DNA of 64,000 bases, from assembly GCF_023264675.1 (NCBI RefSeq), contig NZ_JAHFVG010000018.1:41254-105253 (forward strand). Reading direction: 5' to 3'. The translations under genes were made by a program, and so were the position numbers. Shown piece after piece: positions 36,492 to 46,468 of this stretch (positions are counted from its first letter, which is position 1; every line of letters begins with the position of its first letter). The notes beneath the pieces were generated by a model. It was not told the origin of the DNA. It did not search any database and saw only the letters and a list, made by a program, of their open reading frames with translations. Source of the stretch: Rhodococcus sp. (in: high G+C Gram-positive bacteria). GTDB lineage: Bacteria > Actinomycetota > Actinomycetes > Mycobacteriales > Mycobacteriaceae.

Positions 36492-37010
36492 CGGATTGCG
36501 CTCCTGAATTTGATGGGGTGTACGGCGGTTGAAATAGACGTGAACGATTCCGGATTCGTGGAAGCCACGCGGCGTGGTGCCGAGGGGAAACTCGGCCGCC
36601 GAGAAGACGGACTCTGTGGGCGGTCTACTCCGAGTTGCTGCTGCCGTCGACGGCATCGACACCGCTCGCGTCCTCCCGATAAGAATGTGGCTCACGCCTC
36701 ACCTGACCTATAAGAGTTGCCACGAAGCTGCTCTCATCGAATTGGGCGATCTCCTACAGCGTGGGGCCAAGGCGCTGACGGCACCTGAGGATTCGTTCGA
36801 ATCGTCGTTCGGCGTCCGGTTCGAACCGATCGTCTGCGCCGAGCCGACCCAACCGCCCCGAGCGGCACGTCCTTGAAAAGTTAACGTTGCGTTTCCGCTG
36901 CGACCATCCCTTGTCCTCCCTGCAACAAGGGTCTATCTTTCAAGTGGGCCAAGTGACTCAGACCACTGGCCTTGTTGAATCCAGCCGCAACAACCAGCTA
37001 GGTGGTTCCC
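36492..37010. other. Divergent promoter region, no supported gene
   Basis: About 520 bp between the permease and the PucR gene. Short plus-strand frames (36399-36713 and 36574-36876) have no recognisable domain. No strong hairpin was seen. It should hold the promoters of both divergent genes. Confidence 0.45.
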
Positions 37011-38621
37011 ATGTCTCTCTCCACAGTCAACGAGTGGCCGGCTGGCTCTCTGACGAAGACCCAGCCGCGAGTCATAACGGCATGCAGCGAGAGCATGACC
37101 GTCGGCGATCTCAGCCGCGACTTGATCCCGGCCACAGTCCCGGTCACCAGCTGGCGCACGCGCCGAGTTCGCTGGATAGAAGACTTCGAGAGGTTTGAAC
37201 TGGTCGGGCACGCTCGGCCTGCCACTTTGGCACTGATGGAATTGCGGGACATCCCCGACGACGTCCAAATACACCGTCAGCTGGTACGGGAGCTTGCGTA
37301 CGCGGACGCGGCCGGACTCGTTGTTCGCTGCGACCAACCGCTCGCACAGCTGGCACCTGAGATCGTGAGGTGCGCGACGAAGGCGAACCTTCCTGTTTTC
37401 GAAACCTGCACCGGTGCATTTCTCGAAGATGTCATCAGCCTGGTCCACGCGTCGAACGCGAGCAGCGAAGCTCGCACTTTGGCCCGGACCGCGGCGGCCC
37501 AACGCGGTCTGCTCGATGCGCTCAACAACGACGATCCGGAAACCGCGCTGATAGCGAGGCTGGCGAAGGAGTGCCGTGCGAGTGTCATGCTGGTCCACGG
37601 CAGCAAAATCGTGTCCAGTCAGGGCATCATGCCGGCAGGAGACATCACCGGACATCTCCAAGGGTTGCCTCCCACATTCGTCGAGTGGCACACCGAACAC
37701 GAACACATCAGTGCCATTCCAGTGAAACGATCCCAGGCGCAGCGCTCCTGGCTGGTCGCGGTCAAGCGAACTACCAACGCCGACGACCACTTGCTTCGAT
37801 CGGTAATGGTGATAGGTGCACAGCTGATCTCGGCGACGAGAATGATCGCAGCAGCGGCCTCACGACACGACCAAGGAGTCAGGCGGGCAGTCCTGAAGTC
37901 GCTGATCAACGGTAAGTCCGAGACGGAACTGGAGATCGCTACCGAGACGGCTGCCGAACTCGGAGTGGTCCTCGCTGATGGTGTCCATTTGGTGAGGTTT
38001 TCCCCACGCCGAGCAACAGCTGATCCTCAATCCACCTGTCTGGAACGTCTGACTGACTTGCTGAATGCGTTCGATACGAATTGTCTGGTCTGGCGGAGAG
38101 GGCGGGATGTACTGCTGGCAGCACCGAGTGGGACTCTCGACGCCCTGTCCGGATTGCTTCGGCAAAGCGAGGGGTGGGGCAATCTCGTAGTAGTCGTAAG
38201 CGAGCCGGTCGACACCATCGAAGAGTTTCGCAGAGCAGTGAGAGAGCTCAACACAGCCGTTGTCACGCAGCTCGAGCGGTCGGCGCCCGACCGAAGTACT
38301 TCAGCGTTTTTCGTGTACCTCCGAGACCTAAGCTTGGTCGGGTTGGCGATGTCCGCCGTCGATCCGGCGGACATCCGCGGCCGCGCCCAGGCCATGCTGG
38401 CTCCGATCTTGGAGAATCCGATCCTCGAAGAAGCGGTTGACGCGTTCTTTGAATTCAAGATGGACATCCCGAAATCGTCCGAGGCGCTTCACATTCACAC
38501 CAATACCATGCGCTACCGGCTCGAGCGGGTGGAAAAAGCGCTGGGCGGGTCATTACGCGACCCCATGATCATCGCCAATCTTGTTCTCGCACGAATCGCA
38601 CACACGGAGAACAGTCTCTAG
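37011..38621 (+). CDS. PucR/CdaR-family transcriptional regulator
   Basis: 536 residues from the ATG at 37011 (AGGTGG upstream). The N-terminal PucR-type domain includes GDLSRDLIPATVPVTSWRTRRVRWIEDFE and a hydrophobic VGHARPATLALMELRD. A middle GGDEF-like region follows. The C-terminal helix-turn-helix reads SSEALHIHTNTMRYRLERVEKALG. The N-terminal domain is less typical than that of the PucR at 28174. It is divergent from the APC permease and probably controls it and the nitrogen-compound hydrolases at 39-41 kb. Confidence 0.87.
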   Translation: MSLSTVNEWPAGSLTKTQPRVITACSESMTVGDLSRDLIPATVPVTSWRTRRVRWIEDFERFELVGHARPATLALMELRDIPDDVQIHRQLVRELAYADAAGLVVRCDQPLAQLAPEIVRCATKANLPVFETCTGAFLEDVISLVHASNASSEARTLARTAAAQRGLLDALNNDDPETALIARLAKECRASVMLVHGSKIVSSQGIMPAGDITGHLQGLPPTFVEWHTEHEHISAIPVKRSQAQRSWLVAVKRTTNADDHLLRSVMVIGAQLISATRMIAAAASRHDQGVRRAVLKSLINGKSETELEIATETAAELGVVLADGVHLVRFSPRRATADPQSTCLERLTDLLNAFDTNCLVWRRGRDVLLAAPSGTLDALSGLLRQSEGWGNLVVVVSEPVDTIEEFRRAVRELNTAVVTQLERSAPDRSTSAFFVYLRDLSLVGLAMSAVDPADIRGRAQAMLAPILENPILEEAVDAFFEFKMDIPKSSEALHIHTNTMRYRLERVEKALGGSLRDPMIIANLVLARIAHTENSL

Positions 38622-38650
38622 ATATCGGCGGAGGAGCCGCCAGAACAATG

Positions 38651-38694
38651 GTGTCCACCCAGCGTTGCGACGCGCGATCTGGGTGGACACTTTT
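38651..38694 (+). terminator. Rho-independent terminator after the PucR gene
   Basis: GTGTCCACCCAG (38651-38662) pairs perfectly with CTGGGTGGACAC (38679-38690), with a 16-base loop, and TTTT follows directly. It lies 30 bp past the PucR stop. Confidence 0.8.
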
Positions 38695-39142
38695 GCGTCC
38701 AACGTGGCCGTGCCGCTGGCTCGAGCGCCGGAACTGTGACGAGCTTGACCCTCCATTGGCCGACCGAGGTCAAGAAGAAACCTCTACGGCATCGATGCAG
38801 CGCACCCTGCCATGTCGATGGTTGTGGATACCCGCGCGCTTACGACAGCTGATATCTCCGAACCGTCGACAATCGGGTCCAGCCCGAGTAGCCGATCGCA
38901 CGAACACTGCGCCGGCCCTATCTGCATTTTTCGCGGCCGGCACTGGAACTGCTCGGCGACCGGCTCGACAATGATGTCGGCCAGAGACACCTTCTGCGCT
39001 GGATATATCTTTGCGGCACCGGGCATATGCGCACGCAACTGGCATCATTGCAGCATGCTCGGTTGCTACGAAAGCCAGTGTTGTGCAGATTGACTCATGC
39101 AAACCGGTCCCTGGTCGAAATGTTTCGCCGAGAACTTCGAGT
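38695..39142. other. Intergenic region, possible gene remnants only
   Basis: About 450 bp between the terminator and the deacetylase-fold gene. A minus-strand frame of 84 codons (38784-39038) has ordinary codon use but no recognisable family and no clear ribosome binding site. I treat it as unproven. Confidence 0.35.
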
Positions 39143-40063
39143 TCAGGCTTCTCGACCGAGACTGGACGCTTGACTCAACAGAGGCTGTACATGCAGCGCA
39201 AGTTGTTCCATGGTCGGAATCCACGCCTGCCCCTCCTCCACGATGTCACCGAGGAGCTTGCTCAACATCGATGCGCGGTATCCACGTCCGATTATCTCGG
39301 GATGACACACATAGTTCACCGTGCGTCCGTCGTCGCGCGCACTTTGATACTCGGCCCAGAGGTTGGTTCGCCATGTCTCCGCTGTGAACGAATTGCCGCC
39401 ATGGTCCAGGCTGTACCCGAAATACGGCCAGTCGTCGAGCGACCAATGAGAAGGAAGTTCCAAGATCTCGACATCTTCGTGCCGCTCCAGATACGGCCGG
39501 TCGTCGGTGAAGAAGCTCGAGTCGTAAAGAAAGCCATATTCCTGGAGCAGGCCGACAGTGGCGGGCGTCATTTCCCACGACGTGGATCGGTAACCGCGTG
39601 GGCGTGGAGCCCCCACCAACTCCAATGCCTTGAATCCCCGCTCGATCTCTTCACGTTGGGCATCCACCGACACCAGATCGGTCCTCGAATGCACATAGCC
39701 GTGGTGGCCGATCTCGTGACCGTCGGCGAGGATCCACTCCACCGCGTGAGGGTAGTTCTCCGCTGTCCATCCGGGAATGAAGAAGGTGGTCTTGATCTCG
39801 AATCGACGCAGAATCTCGAGAATCCGCGGAACGCCTCGCACGACCGAGAATCGAGCTTCGGACAGCGTGCTCAGACGGGTGAAGTAGCTGTCATCGTGCG
39901 AGAACATTCCTGCTTCTGCATCGACGTCGAACGTGAAGGTGGCGGCCAATTTCTTGGCGTCAGGCCAGTTCCATTGCGGCTCGCTCGAAGCCCATTTCGC
40001 CCAGTGGGCAGTCTCAGGGGTCGGAGGATTGCGGTCCAGGTGGCTGGGTCCGGTTTCTGTCAT
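39143..40063 (-). CDS. Polysaccharide deacetylase-fold hydrolase (second copy)
   Basis: 306 residues from the ATG at 40063. The NodB motifs are TFDVDAE (about residues 43-49) and HEIGHHGYVHSR (the His-x-x-x-His pair), followed by GYRSTSWEM. No signal peptide, so it is cytoplasmic. It is related to the protein at 16808-17629, sharing order and spacing of motifs plus the conserved VCHPEIIGRG segment (MHPQVIGRG in the first copy). It is paired with a C-N hydrolase gene, as in the first locus. Confidence 0.87.
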   Translation of the reverse strand: MTETGPSHLDRNPPTPETAHWAKWASSEPQWNWPDAKKLAATFTFDVDAEAGMFSHDDSYFTRLSTLSEARFSVVRGVPRILEILRRFEIKTTFFIPGWTAENYPHAVEWILADGHEIGHHGYVHSRTDLVSVDAQREEIERGFKALELVGAPRPRGYRSTSWEMTPATVGLLQEYGFLYDSSFFTDDRPYLERHEDVEILELPSHWSLDDWPYFGYSLDHGGNSFTAETWRTNLWAEYQSARDDGRTVNYVCHPEIIGRGYRASMLSKLLGDIVEEGQAWIPTMEQLALHVQPLLSQASSLGREA

Positions 40064-40130
40064 GACTACGACTCCACTCGTCGAGCAGGGAAAAAGATAG
40101 GTACGCAGGTGCCGACTGTTGGTTCGGTGG

Positions 40131-40946
40131 TCACCACTGACTGACCTCGTTGGCCGTTGGGGTCCCGTAGCGCTCACGGCGCTGCTGCAGCACCGGCAAG
40201 GCCGACCGCATCTTCTCGGTTCGTTCGCGGTCGAAGGTCGTGGTCGTAATGCCTTCGTCCTCACCGATCTGTGCCACCACTACTCCGCTGGGGTCGACGA
40301 CCGCGCTCCGGCCGATGCACCCACCGCCGATAGCACCAGCCCCCGCAACCCAGGTGGTGGTTTCCAATGCCCGCGCTCGCAGATTCAGGAGCCAATGCTC
40401 CTCCTTGTTCGGGCCGGACGGCCACGCTGCACTCACCGCGATGATGTCGACTCCGTCGAGCGCCAATTTGTAGGCTCGTTCGGGAAAGCGCACTTCATAA
40501 CAATTGACCAGCCCGACCTTCACACTTCCATCAACGAGGAACGTGTTCACGGAGTTGTCTCCGGTGCTGGCGCCGTCGCTCTCCCGATCACCCCACGCAT
40601 TCATGAGGTGCGTCTTCCGGTGAGTCGCCACGATGCCGTTTCCCGGGGTCAGCGCGATGACGGTGTTGTAGGGATTCAGGCCTTCACCCCGTTGCTCGTA
40701 CATCCCCGAGATGATCGAGAGGTCAAGTTTGTCAGCGAGGCGAGCCAATCGGTCGACTGCTGGGCAATCGAGTGGTTGCTGTATCTCGACCTCGATGCCG
40801 GTCTTTCCCCATCCTGACAGCGAGAGCTCCGGCAAGATCAAGAGCCGGGCCGATTGCTCGGCGGCCTCCGTTGCCAACCTCTCGATCACGGTCAAGTTGT
40901 GGTCGACATCCAACTCGGGTGCGAACTGCCCGATTCCGATCCTCAC
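40131..40946 (-). CDS. Carbon-nitrogen hydrolase (nitrilase superfamily, second copy)
   Basis: 271 residues from a GTG; a TTG 12 bp upstream is the other option. The triad counted from this GTG is Glu40 (LPELSLSGW), Lys111 (HRKTHL) and Cys149 (VNCYEVRFPE). The R-amidase/N-carbamoyl-amidohydrolase style region RFPERAYKLALDGVD is present. It lies 67 bp upstream of the deacetylase-fold gene on the same strand. Probably hydrolyses an amide or carbamoyl intermediate. Confidence 0.88.
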   Translation of the reverse strand: MRIGIGQFAPELDVDHNLTVIERLATEAAEQSARLLILPELSLSGWGKTGIEVEIQQPLDCPAVDRLARLADKLDLSIISGMYEQRGEGLNPYNTVIALTPGNGIVATHRKTHLMNAWGDRESDGASTGDNSVNTFLVDGSVKVGLVNCYEVRFPERAYKLALDGVDIIAVSAAWPSGPNKEEHWLLNLRARALETTTWVAGAGAIGGGCIGRSAVVDPSGVVVAQIGEDEGITTTTFDRERTEKMRSALPVLQQRRERYGTPTANEVSQW

Positions 40947-41282
40947 GTGCTCAACCAACTTTCCACTGACGTGTCAACGCTCGACCGCATGCAACTTCCC
41001 CTCGAACTTGGGCTGGGTTCGATACTCGAGCTCTGCCTCAGGTGAATCTGGCACCTTTCGCGGGCGCACCCGCTGATCGCCACTACATCTGAGACATGGC
41101 CGGCACAACCGAACTCGAACTTCTGGTGTACGAAATAATCTGCACCACCACCGATGGGATGGCAATCTCAATGTGCACTAGAAAGTCTGCTGAATTTCAG
41201 ACGAACCCCAACAGGGGCATGTCGGGCAGACAGCTGTCGCTGTGATTGTTCGAAATGACGAGTTGAGCTCCGCACCACTGGA
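40947..41282. other. Intergenic region, nothing recognised
   Basis: About 335 bp between the C-N hydrolase start and the RhuM-like fragment. A 60-codon minus-strand frame (41168-41350) overlaps the fragment's end but shows no continuation of the RhuM family in a shifted frame. Confidence 0.4.
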
Positions 41283-41717
41283 TCAAGGCGAAGGCGAACG
41301 CGCAGTAGGAAGCCATAGGGATTCCCGAGAATCCTTTCGACGCCGTCCAACTGCGTCCACCATGCACCTGTCGTAAAGCTTGATCGTCCGCCTCACACGG
41401 CGTTGCCCTTCTTCTCTGACCACCAGTTCGGTTCTGACAGATTCCATGGCTACTTCCCCGCTGGCCAAGATTCGACGGATTGTCTGAGAGACATTCTGCG
41501 TGGACGTGTTGAACAGGAGCGCTATCTGGCCCTGTGAAAGCCAGACGGTCGAATCCGGTCCTCCATTGTCTGCAGCGAGAATCGGGCTGCGTCCAAGAGG
41601 GTCGGCTACAAGAAAGTCGGAGCCACGATTTCGGTCGACTTCAAGCTGTTGATTGCCAAGGCATCTCAGCGTCATAGTGTCGGCCATTCGATTGGAGTCA
41701 GGTGGGACGGGAAGCAA
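41283..41717 (-). pseudogene. Truncated RhuM-family protein
   Basis: 144 codons. Residues about 55-122 match the RhuM N-terminal block: STVWLSQGQIALLFNTSTQNVSQTIRRI, then ESVRTELVVREEGQRRVRRTIKLYDRCMVDAVG (family: WLTQxQxAxLFxTxxxNIS...YNLDMIIAVGYRV). RhuM proteins normally continue for another 150-200 residues; here the frame diverges right after VDAVG and stops. RhuM genes are typical of mobile and virulence-associated islands. So this is a decayed accessory gene. Confidence 0.65.
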
Positions 41718-41725
41718 GGAAGAAT

Positions 41726-42733
41726 TCAGGTCGTGGCCCGCGCCATGAGCTCGACGGGAAGCTTCACACTGTCGACTTCGCGACCGGCCAACATATCGAG
41801 GAGTCGAGAAACTGCCGTAGCGCCGATCCGTTCGGCCGGCGAGCGAATCGTGCTGAGCGCTACGGGCAACTGTGCGGCGACGGGAATATCGTTGTAGCCG
41901 ATCACGGCTAGGTCATCGGGAATTCTGAGCCTCAGATCCCGGGCGACACCGAGGACACCGATGGCAAGGGTATCTGTCACAGCGAAGATAGCTCTCGGAG
42001 GGTTGCGGCCTTCCAACAACAGCCTTCCGGCCTCGACGCCACCTTCGACATCGAAGGTCGAAGCCAAGGTTCGCGGGGAAGGAAGGGAAACGTTCAACTC
42101 CGCATAGGCAGCTAGAAAACCCGCGGTTCGATCGTTTGCGGTACTCGCATGCCGAGGCCCGGCGATGACTGCCGTGTCCATGTACCCGCTGTCGATGAGA
42201 TGACGCGCCGCGAGGTAGCCACCTCGAAAATCGTCGCCACCGACAAACGGAAGCCCTGCTTCTCCGTGGCGGGTGAGAGTCAGGATGGGTGGAAGCCCAG
42301 CTGGCAGTGATGCCACGAAGTCGCCCCCTGGGATGTGCAAACTACTGAGGAGAAGGCCATCGACCTGTCGGCCTCCCAGCAGCTCGATTGCGGCGCGTTG
42401 TCCGTCCAGATCGTCTCGAGGGCTCGACAGCAGTACCGAATATCCAGCGCGGGTAGCGGCGTCCTCGATGCCTTGATACGTCGTCGCGACGACGCTGTCG
42501 GTCAGACGAGGCATGACAACCCCGAGCGTGGTGGTCTTCCTGGTCCTCAGGCTTGCCGCCCACACATTGCGCTGGTAGCCGAGCTCCGCGGCCAACTCTC
42601 GAACACGCAACGCCGAAGCGGACCATCCGTCGACGGGTTCGGGTTGGCGAAGTACCCGTGAAGCGGTGGATACATGTACCCCAGCTTTTTCAGCGATCTC
42701 CTTGAGCGTGGGAACGCGAGGCGGTCGATTCAT
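41726..42733 (-). CDS. LacI-family transcriptional regulator
   Basis: 335 residues from the ATG at 42733. N-terminal helix-turn-helix VPTLKEIAEKAGVHVSTASRVLRQPEPVDG (hinge SLRTRKTTTLGVVMP), then a periplasmic-binding-like sensor domain. It is divergent from the glutaryl-CoA dehydrogenase gene, with three AACGTT motifs between them. LacI regulators usually sense sugars, so control of an acyl-CoA pathway is uncommon. Confidence 0.92.
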   Translation of the reverse strand: MNRPPRVPTLKEIAEKAGVHVSTASRVLRQPEPVDGWSASALRVRELAAELGYQRNVWAASLRTRKTTTLGVVMPRLTDSVVATTYQGIEDAATRAGYSVLLSSPRDDLDGQRAAIELLGGRQVDGLLLSSLHIPGGDFVASLPAGLPPILTLTRHGEAGLPFVGGDDFRGGYLAARHLIDSGYMDTAVIAGPRHASTANDRTAGFLAAYAELNVSLPSPRTLASTFDVEGGVEAGRLLLEGRNPPRAIFAVTDTLAIGVLGVARDLRLRIPDDLAVIGYNDIPVAAQLPVALSTIRSPAERIGATAVSRLLDMLAGREVDSVKLPVELMARATT

Positions 42734-42808
42734 GAAACATCCTGCCTTTGATCTGTATCCGCACCGAGGTTGACGAATGGCCGGAACACATAATACCCTT
42801 TCCCTACA

Positions 42809-42838
42809 AACGTTAGTGCAAACGTTCTCGCGAACGTT
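42809..42838. promoter_or_regulatory. Three AACGTT elements at exact 12-bp spacing (LacI operator)
   Basis: AACGTT occurs at 42809-42814, 42821-42826 and 42833-42838. Each is itself palindromic, and the right pair forms AACGTT-CTCGCG-AACGTT. The sites lie between the divergent LacI and acyl-CoA dehydrogenase genes, 76 bp from the LacI start and 22 bp from the dehydrogenase start. A repressor there would block both. Confidence 0.7.
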
Positions 42839-42859
42839 ATTTCCGACCGTGGAGGTCCA

Positions 42860-44032
42860 GTGTCCAAGCAGCAAACGCTCTCCCAACTCTTCGCACTCGA
42901 CGCATTGCTCGAGCCCGAGGAAATCGAGATTCGCAACACTGTCCGCAAGTTCTCGAACGAGCGAATCCGCCCGCACGTGGCGCAGTGGTTCGAGGACGCT
43001 CGCCTTCCGGCCCGAGAGCTGGCCAAGGAACTGGGGACACTCGGTGTGCTGGGCATGCACCTCGACGGTTACGGCTGTGCCGGCATGAGCGCTACGGCCT
43101 ACGGCCTGGCATGCCTCGAACTCGAAGCAGTCGATTCCGGCATCAGAAGCCTGGTGTCGGTGCAGGGCTCGCTTGCAATGTTCTCCATCCACCACTGGGG
43201 TTCGGAAGAGCAGAAGCAGCAGTGGCTGCCGCAGATGGCGACCGGTGATGCACTCGGATGCTTCGGCCTCACCGAACCTGATTTCGGCTCCAACCCCATG
43301 GGAATGCGCACCAACGCCAAGCGCGACGGTGACGACTGGATTCTCAACGGAACCAAGATGTGGATCACCAACGGATCGATCGCCGACGTCGCCGTCGTCT
43401 GGGCGCAGACCGACGACGGAATCCGCGGCTTCGTCGTCCCCACCGACACCGCAGGCTTCTCCGCTCCGGAGATCCACAAGAAGATGTCACTCCGCGCATC
43501 TGTCACCTCCGAGCTGATCCTCGAAGATGTCCGGCTTCCCGCTTCGGCCATCCTCCCCAAGGCCGAGGGCCTCAAGGGCCCACTGACGAGCTTGAGCGAA
43601 GCCCGCTTCGGCATTGTGTTCGGCGCCATCGGCGCAGCTCGCGACTGCCTCGAAGTTGCCATCGACTACTCGCTCAGCCGAGACGTCTTCGACAAGCCCC
43701 TCGCCGGCTACCAGCTGACCCAGGCAAAGATCGCCGACATGGCGCTCGAGGTCGGCAAGGGCCACCTTCTCGCCTACAACCTCGGCCGAATCAAGGACCG
43801 TGGACAGGTGACACCCGAGCAGATCAGTACCGGCAAACTGAACAACGTCCGCGAAGCCATCGCCATCGCCCGCGAATGCCGAACCATCCTCGGCGCCAAC
43901 GGCATCACGCTCGAATACCCCATCATCCGGCATGCCAACAACCTCGAATCCGTCCTCACGTACGAGGGCACTTCCGAGGTACACCAGCTCACGATCGGAC
44001 GTGCGCTGACCGGCGAGGCTGCGTTCCGGTGA
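42860..44032 (+). CDS. Acyl-CoA dehydrogenase, glutaryl-CoA dehydrogenase type
   Basis: 390 residues from a GTG with GGAGG upstream. The sequence has the glutaryl-CoA dehydrogenase style: SGIRSLVSVQGSLAMFSIHHWGSEEQKQ, CFGLTEPDFGSNP and the C-terminal TYEGTSEVH, in which Glu369 is the predicted base. Such enzymes oxidise and decarboxylate glutaryl-CoA to crotonyl-CoA. The gene overlaps the CoA transferase gene by GTGA. Confidence 0.9.
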   Translation: MSKQQTLSQLFALDALLEPEEIEIRNTVRKFSNERIRPHVAQWFEDARLPARELAKELGTLGVLGMHLDGYGCAGMSATAYGLACLELEAVDSGIRSLVSVQGSLAMFSIHHWGSEEQKQQWLPQMATGDALGCFGLTEPDFGSNPMGMRTNAKRDGDDWILNGTKMWITNGSIADVAVVWAQTDDGIRGFVVPTDTAGFSAPEIHKKMSLRASVTSELILEDVRLPASAILPKAEGLKGPLTSLSEARFGIVFGAIGAARDCLEVAIDYSLSRDVFDKPLAGYQLTQAKIADMALEVGKGHLLAYNLGRIKDRGQVTPEQISTGKLNNVREAIAIARECRTILGANGITLEYPIIRHANNLESVLTYEGTSEVHQLTIGRALTGEAAFR

Positions 44033-45147
44033 GCGGAGCACTCGACGGTCTGGTCATCGCCGACTTCGGCCGTGTTCTCGCCGGGCCCTACGCAACGATG
44101 CTCCTCGCGGACCTCGGAGCCGAAGTCGTCAAGGTCGAGCGACCGGGGTTCGGCGACGACACCCGACACTGGGGGCCACCGTGGGTAGGCGAGGAATCGA
44201 GCTACTTCCTCGGTGTCAACCGCAACAAGAAGTCGATTGCTCTCGACCTGTACTCCGAAGAAGGGCTTGTCTCCGCGCGCGAGCTGGTCGCTCGCGCGGA
44301 CGTGGTCGTCGAGAACTTCATGCCGGGCACCATGGACCGCGTCGGACTCGGCTACGACGAGATCAGCAAGAAACACCCGGGCATGGTCTACTGCTCGGTT
44401 ACCGGCTTCGGCGGCCACAACGACCTGGCCGGGTACGACCTGCTCATCCAAGCTGTCGGCGGACTGATGAGTATCACCGGCCCCGATACCGAGACTCCGA
44501 CCAAAGTCGGGGTGGCAGTGGTCGATGTGATCACCGGCTTGCACGCAGCCCTGGGCATCATGGCGGCGCTACGACATCGCGATCGCACCGGCGAAGGCCA
44601 ACGCGTCGAGGTCAACCTACTGTCCTCACTCCTTTCGGCGTTGACCAATCAATCCTCGGGATATGTTGCAGCGGGCGCGATCCCGAAGGCGATGGGCAAT
44701 CGCCACCCGAGCATTGCGCCGTACGAGGTCTTCCAGACGAAGGACCGGCCATTGGTACTCGCGGTGGGCAACGACAAACAATTCGCGCAACTGTCGACGA
44801 TCATCGGCAACCCAGATCTGGCCGCAGATCCGCGCTACACCACCAACACGGCGCGCGTCGCCAACCGCGACACGCTGTTCAGCAGCATCAGTACCGCGCT
44901 CGCCGACAACACAGCGGACCATTGGTTCGAACTACTCTCTGCCGGCAGAGTCCCTTGCGGGCCACTGAACGACATGGCCGAAGCCATTGCCCTCGCCGAA
45001 CAATTGGGTCTCGATCCCGTGGTCTCGATTGCCGACCCTCGCCGTTCCGGCGCGGTGCGGCAGGTCGCCAACCCCATCCGCTTGAGCGCCACCCCGGCCA
45101 CTTACCGGACTGCACCCCCGCGCCTCGGCGAGGACAACCAGGCCTGA
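44029..45147 (+). CDS. CaiB/BaiF (class III) CoA transferase
   Basis: 372 residues from a GTG that overlaps the TGA of the dehydrogenase gene. The family N-terminus LVIADFGRVLAGPYATMLLADLGAEVVKVE is clear. The catalytic Asp137 lies in AGYDLLIQA. It would transfer CoA from a donor such as succinyl-CoA to a carboxylate. Coupling to a glutaryl-CoA-type dehydrogenase suggests glutarate as acceptor, as with the SUGCT type of transferase. An upstream-extended frame exists but lies wholly within the dehydrogenase gene and is rejected. Confidence 0.9.
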   Translation: MSGALDGLVIADFGRVLAGPYATMLLADLGAEVVKVERPGFGDDTRHWGPPWVGEESSYFLGVNRNKKSIALDLYSEEGLVSARELVARADVVVENFMPGTMDRVGLGYDEISKKHPGMVYCSVTGFGGHNDLAGYDLLIQAVGGLMSITGPDTETPTKVGVAVVDVITGLHAALGIMAALRHRDRTGEGQRVEVNLLSSLLSALTNQSSGYVAAGAIPKAMGNRHPSIAPYEVFQTKDRPLVLAVGNDKQFAQLSTIIGNPDLAADPRYTTNTARVANRDTLFSSISTALADNTADHWFELLSAGRVPCGPLNDMAEAIALAEQLGLDPVVSIADPRRSGAVRQVANPIRLSATPATYRTAPPRLGEDNQA

Positions 45148-45207
45148 GCCGGTAGCGGTAGCGGTACTCCACCCTATGAACTCGACATCGACGAAAGAGT
45201 GCAGGCA

Positions 45208-46407
<1,200 letters not shown>

Positions 46408-46468
46408 AACAGTTTTCGTCAGTGAAGGCTCGTCCGATCATCAGTTTCTCTTCATCGATAGGTAGGTC

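Noticed and set aside
43360-44028. N-terminal extension of the CoA transferase frame
   Set aside because: This part lies inside the acyl-CoA dehydrogenase gene in another frame and is arginine-rich. The family N-terminus begins right after the GTG at 44029.
45151-45166. GGTAGCGGTAGCGGTA short tandem repeat
   Set aside because: Less than three full units between two genes; too short to support any function.
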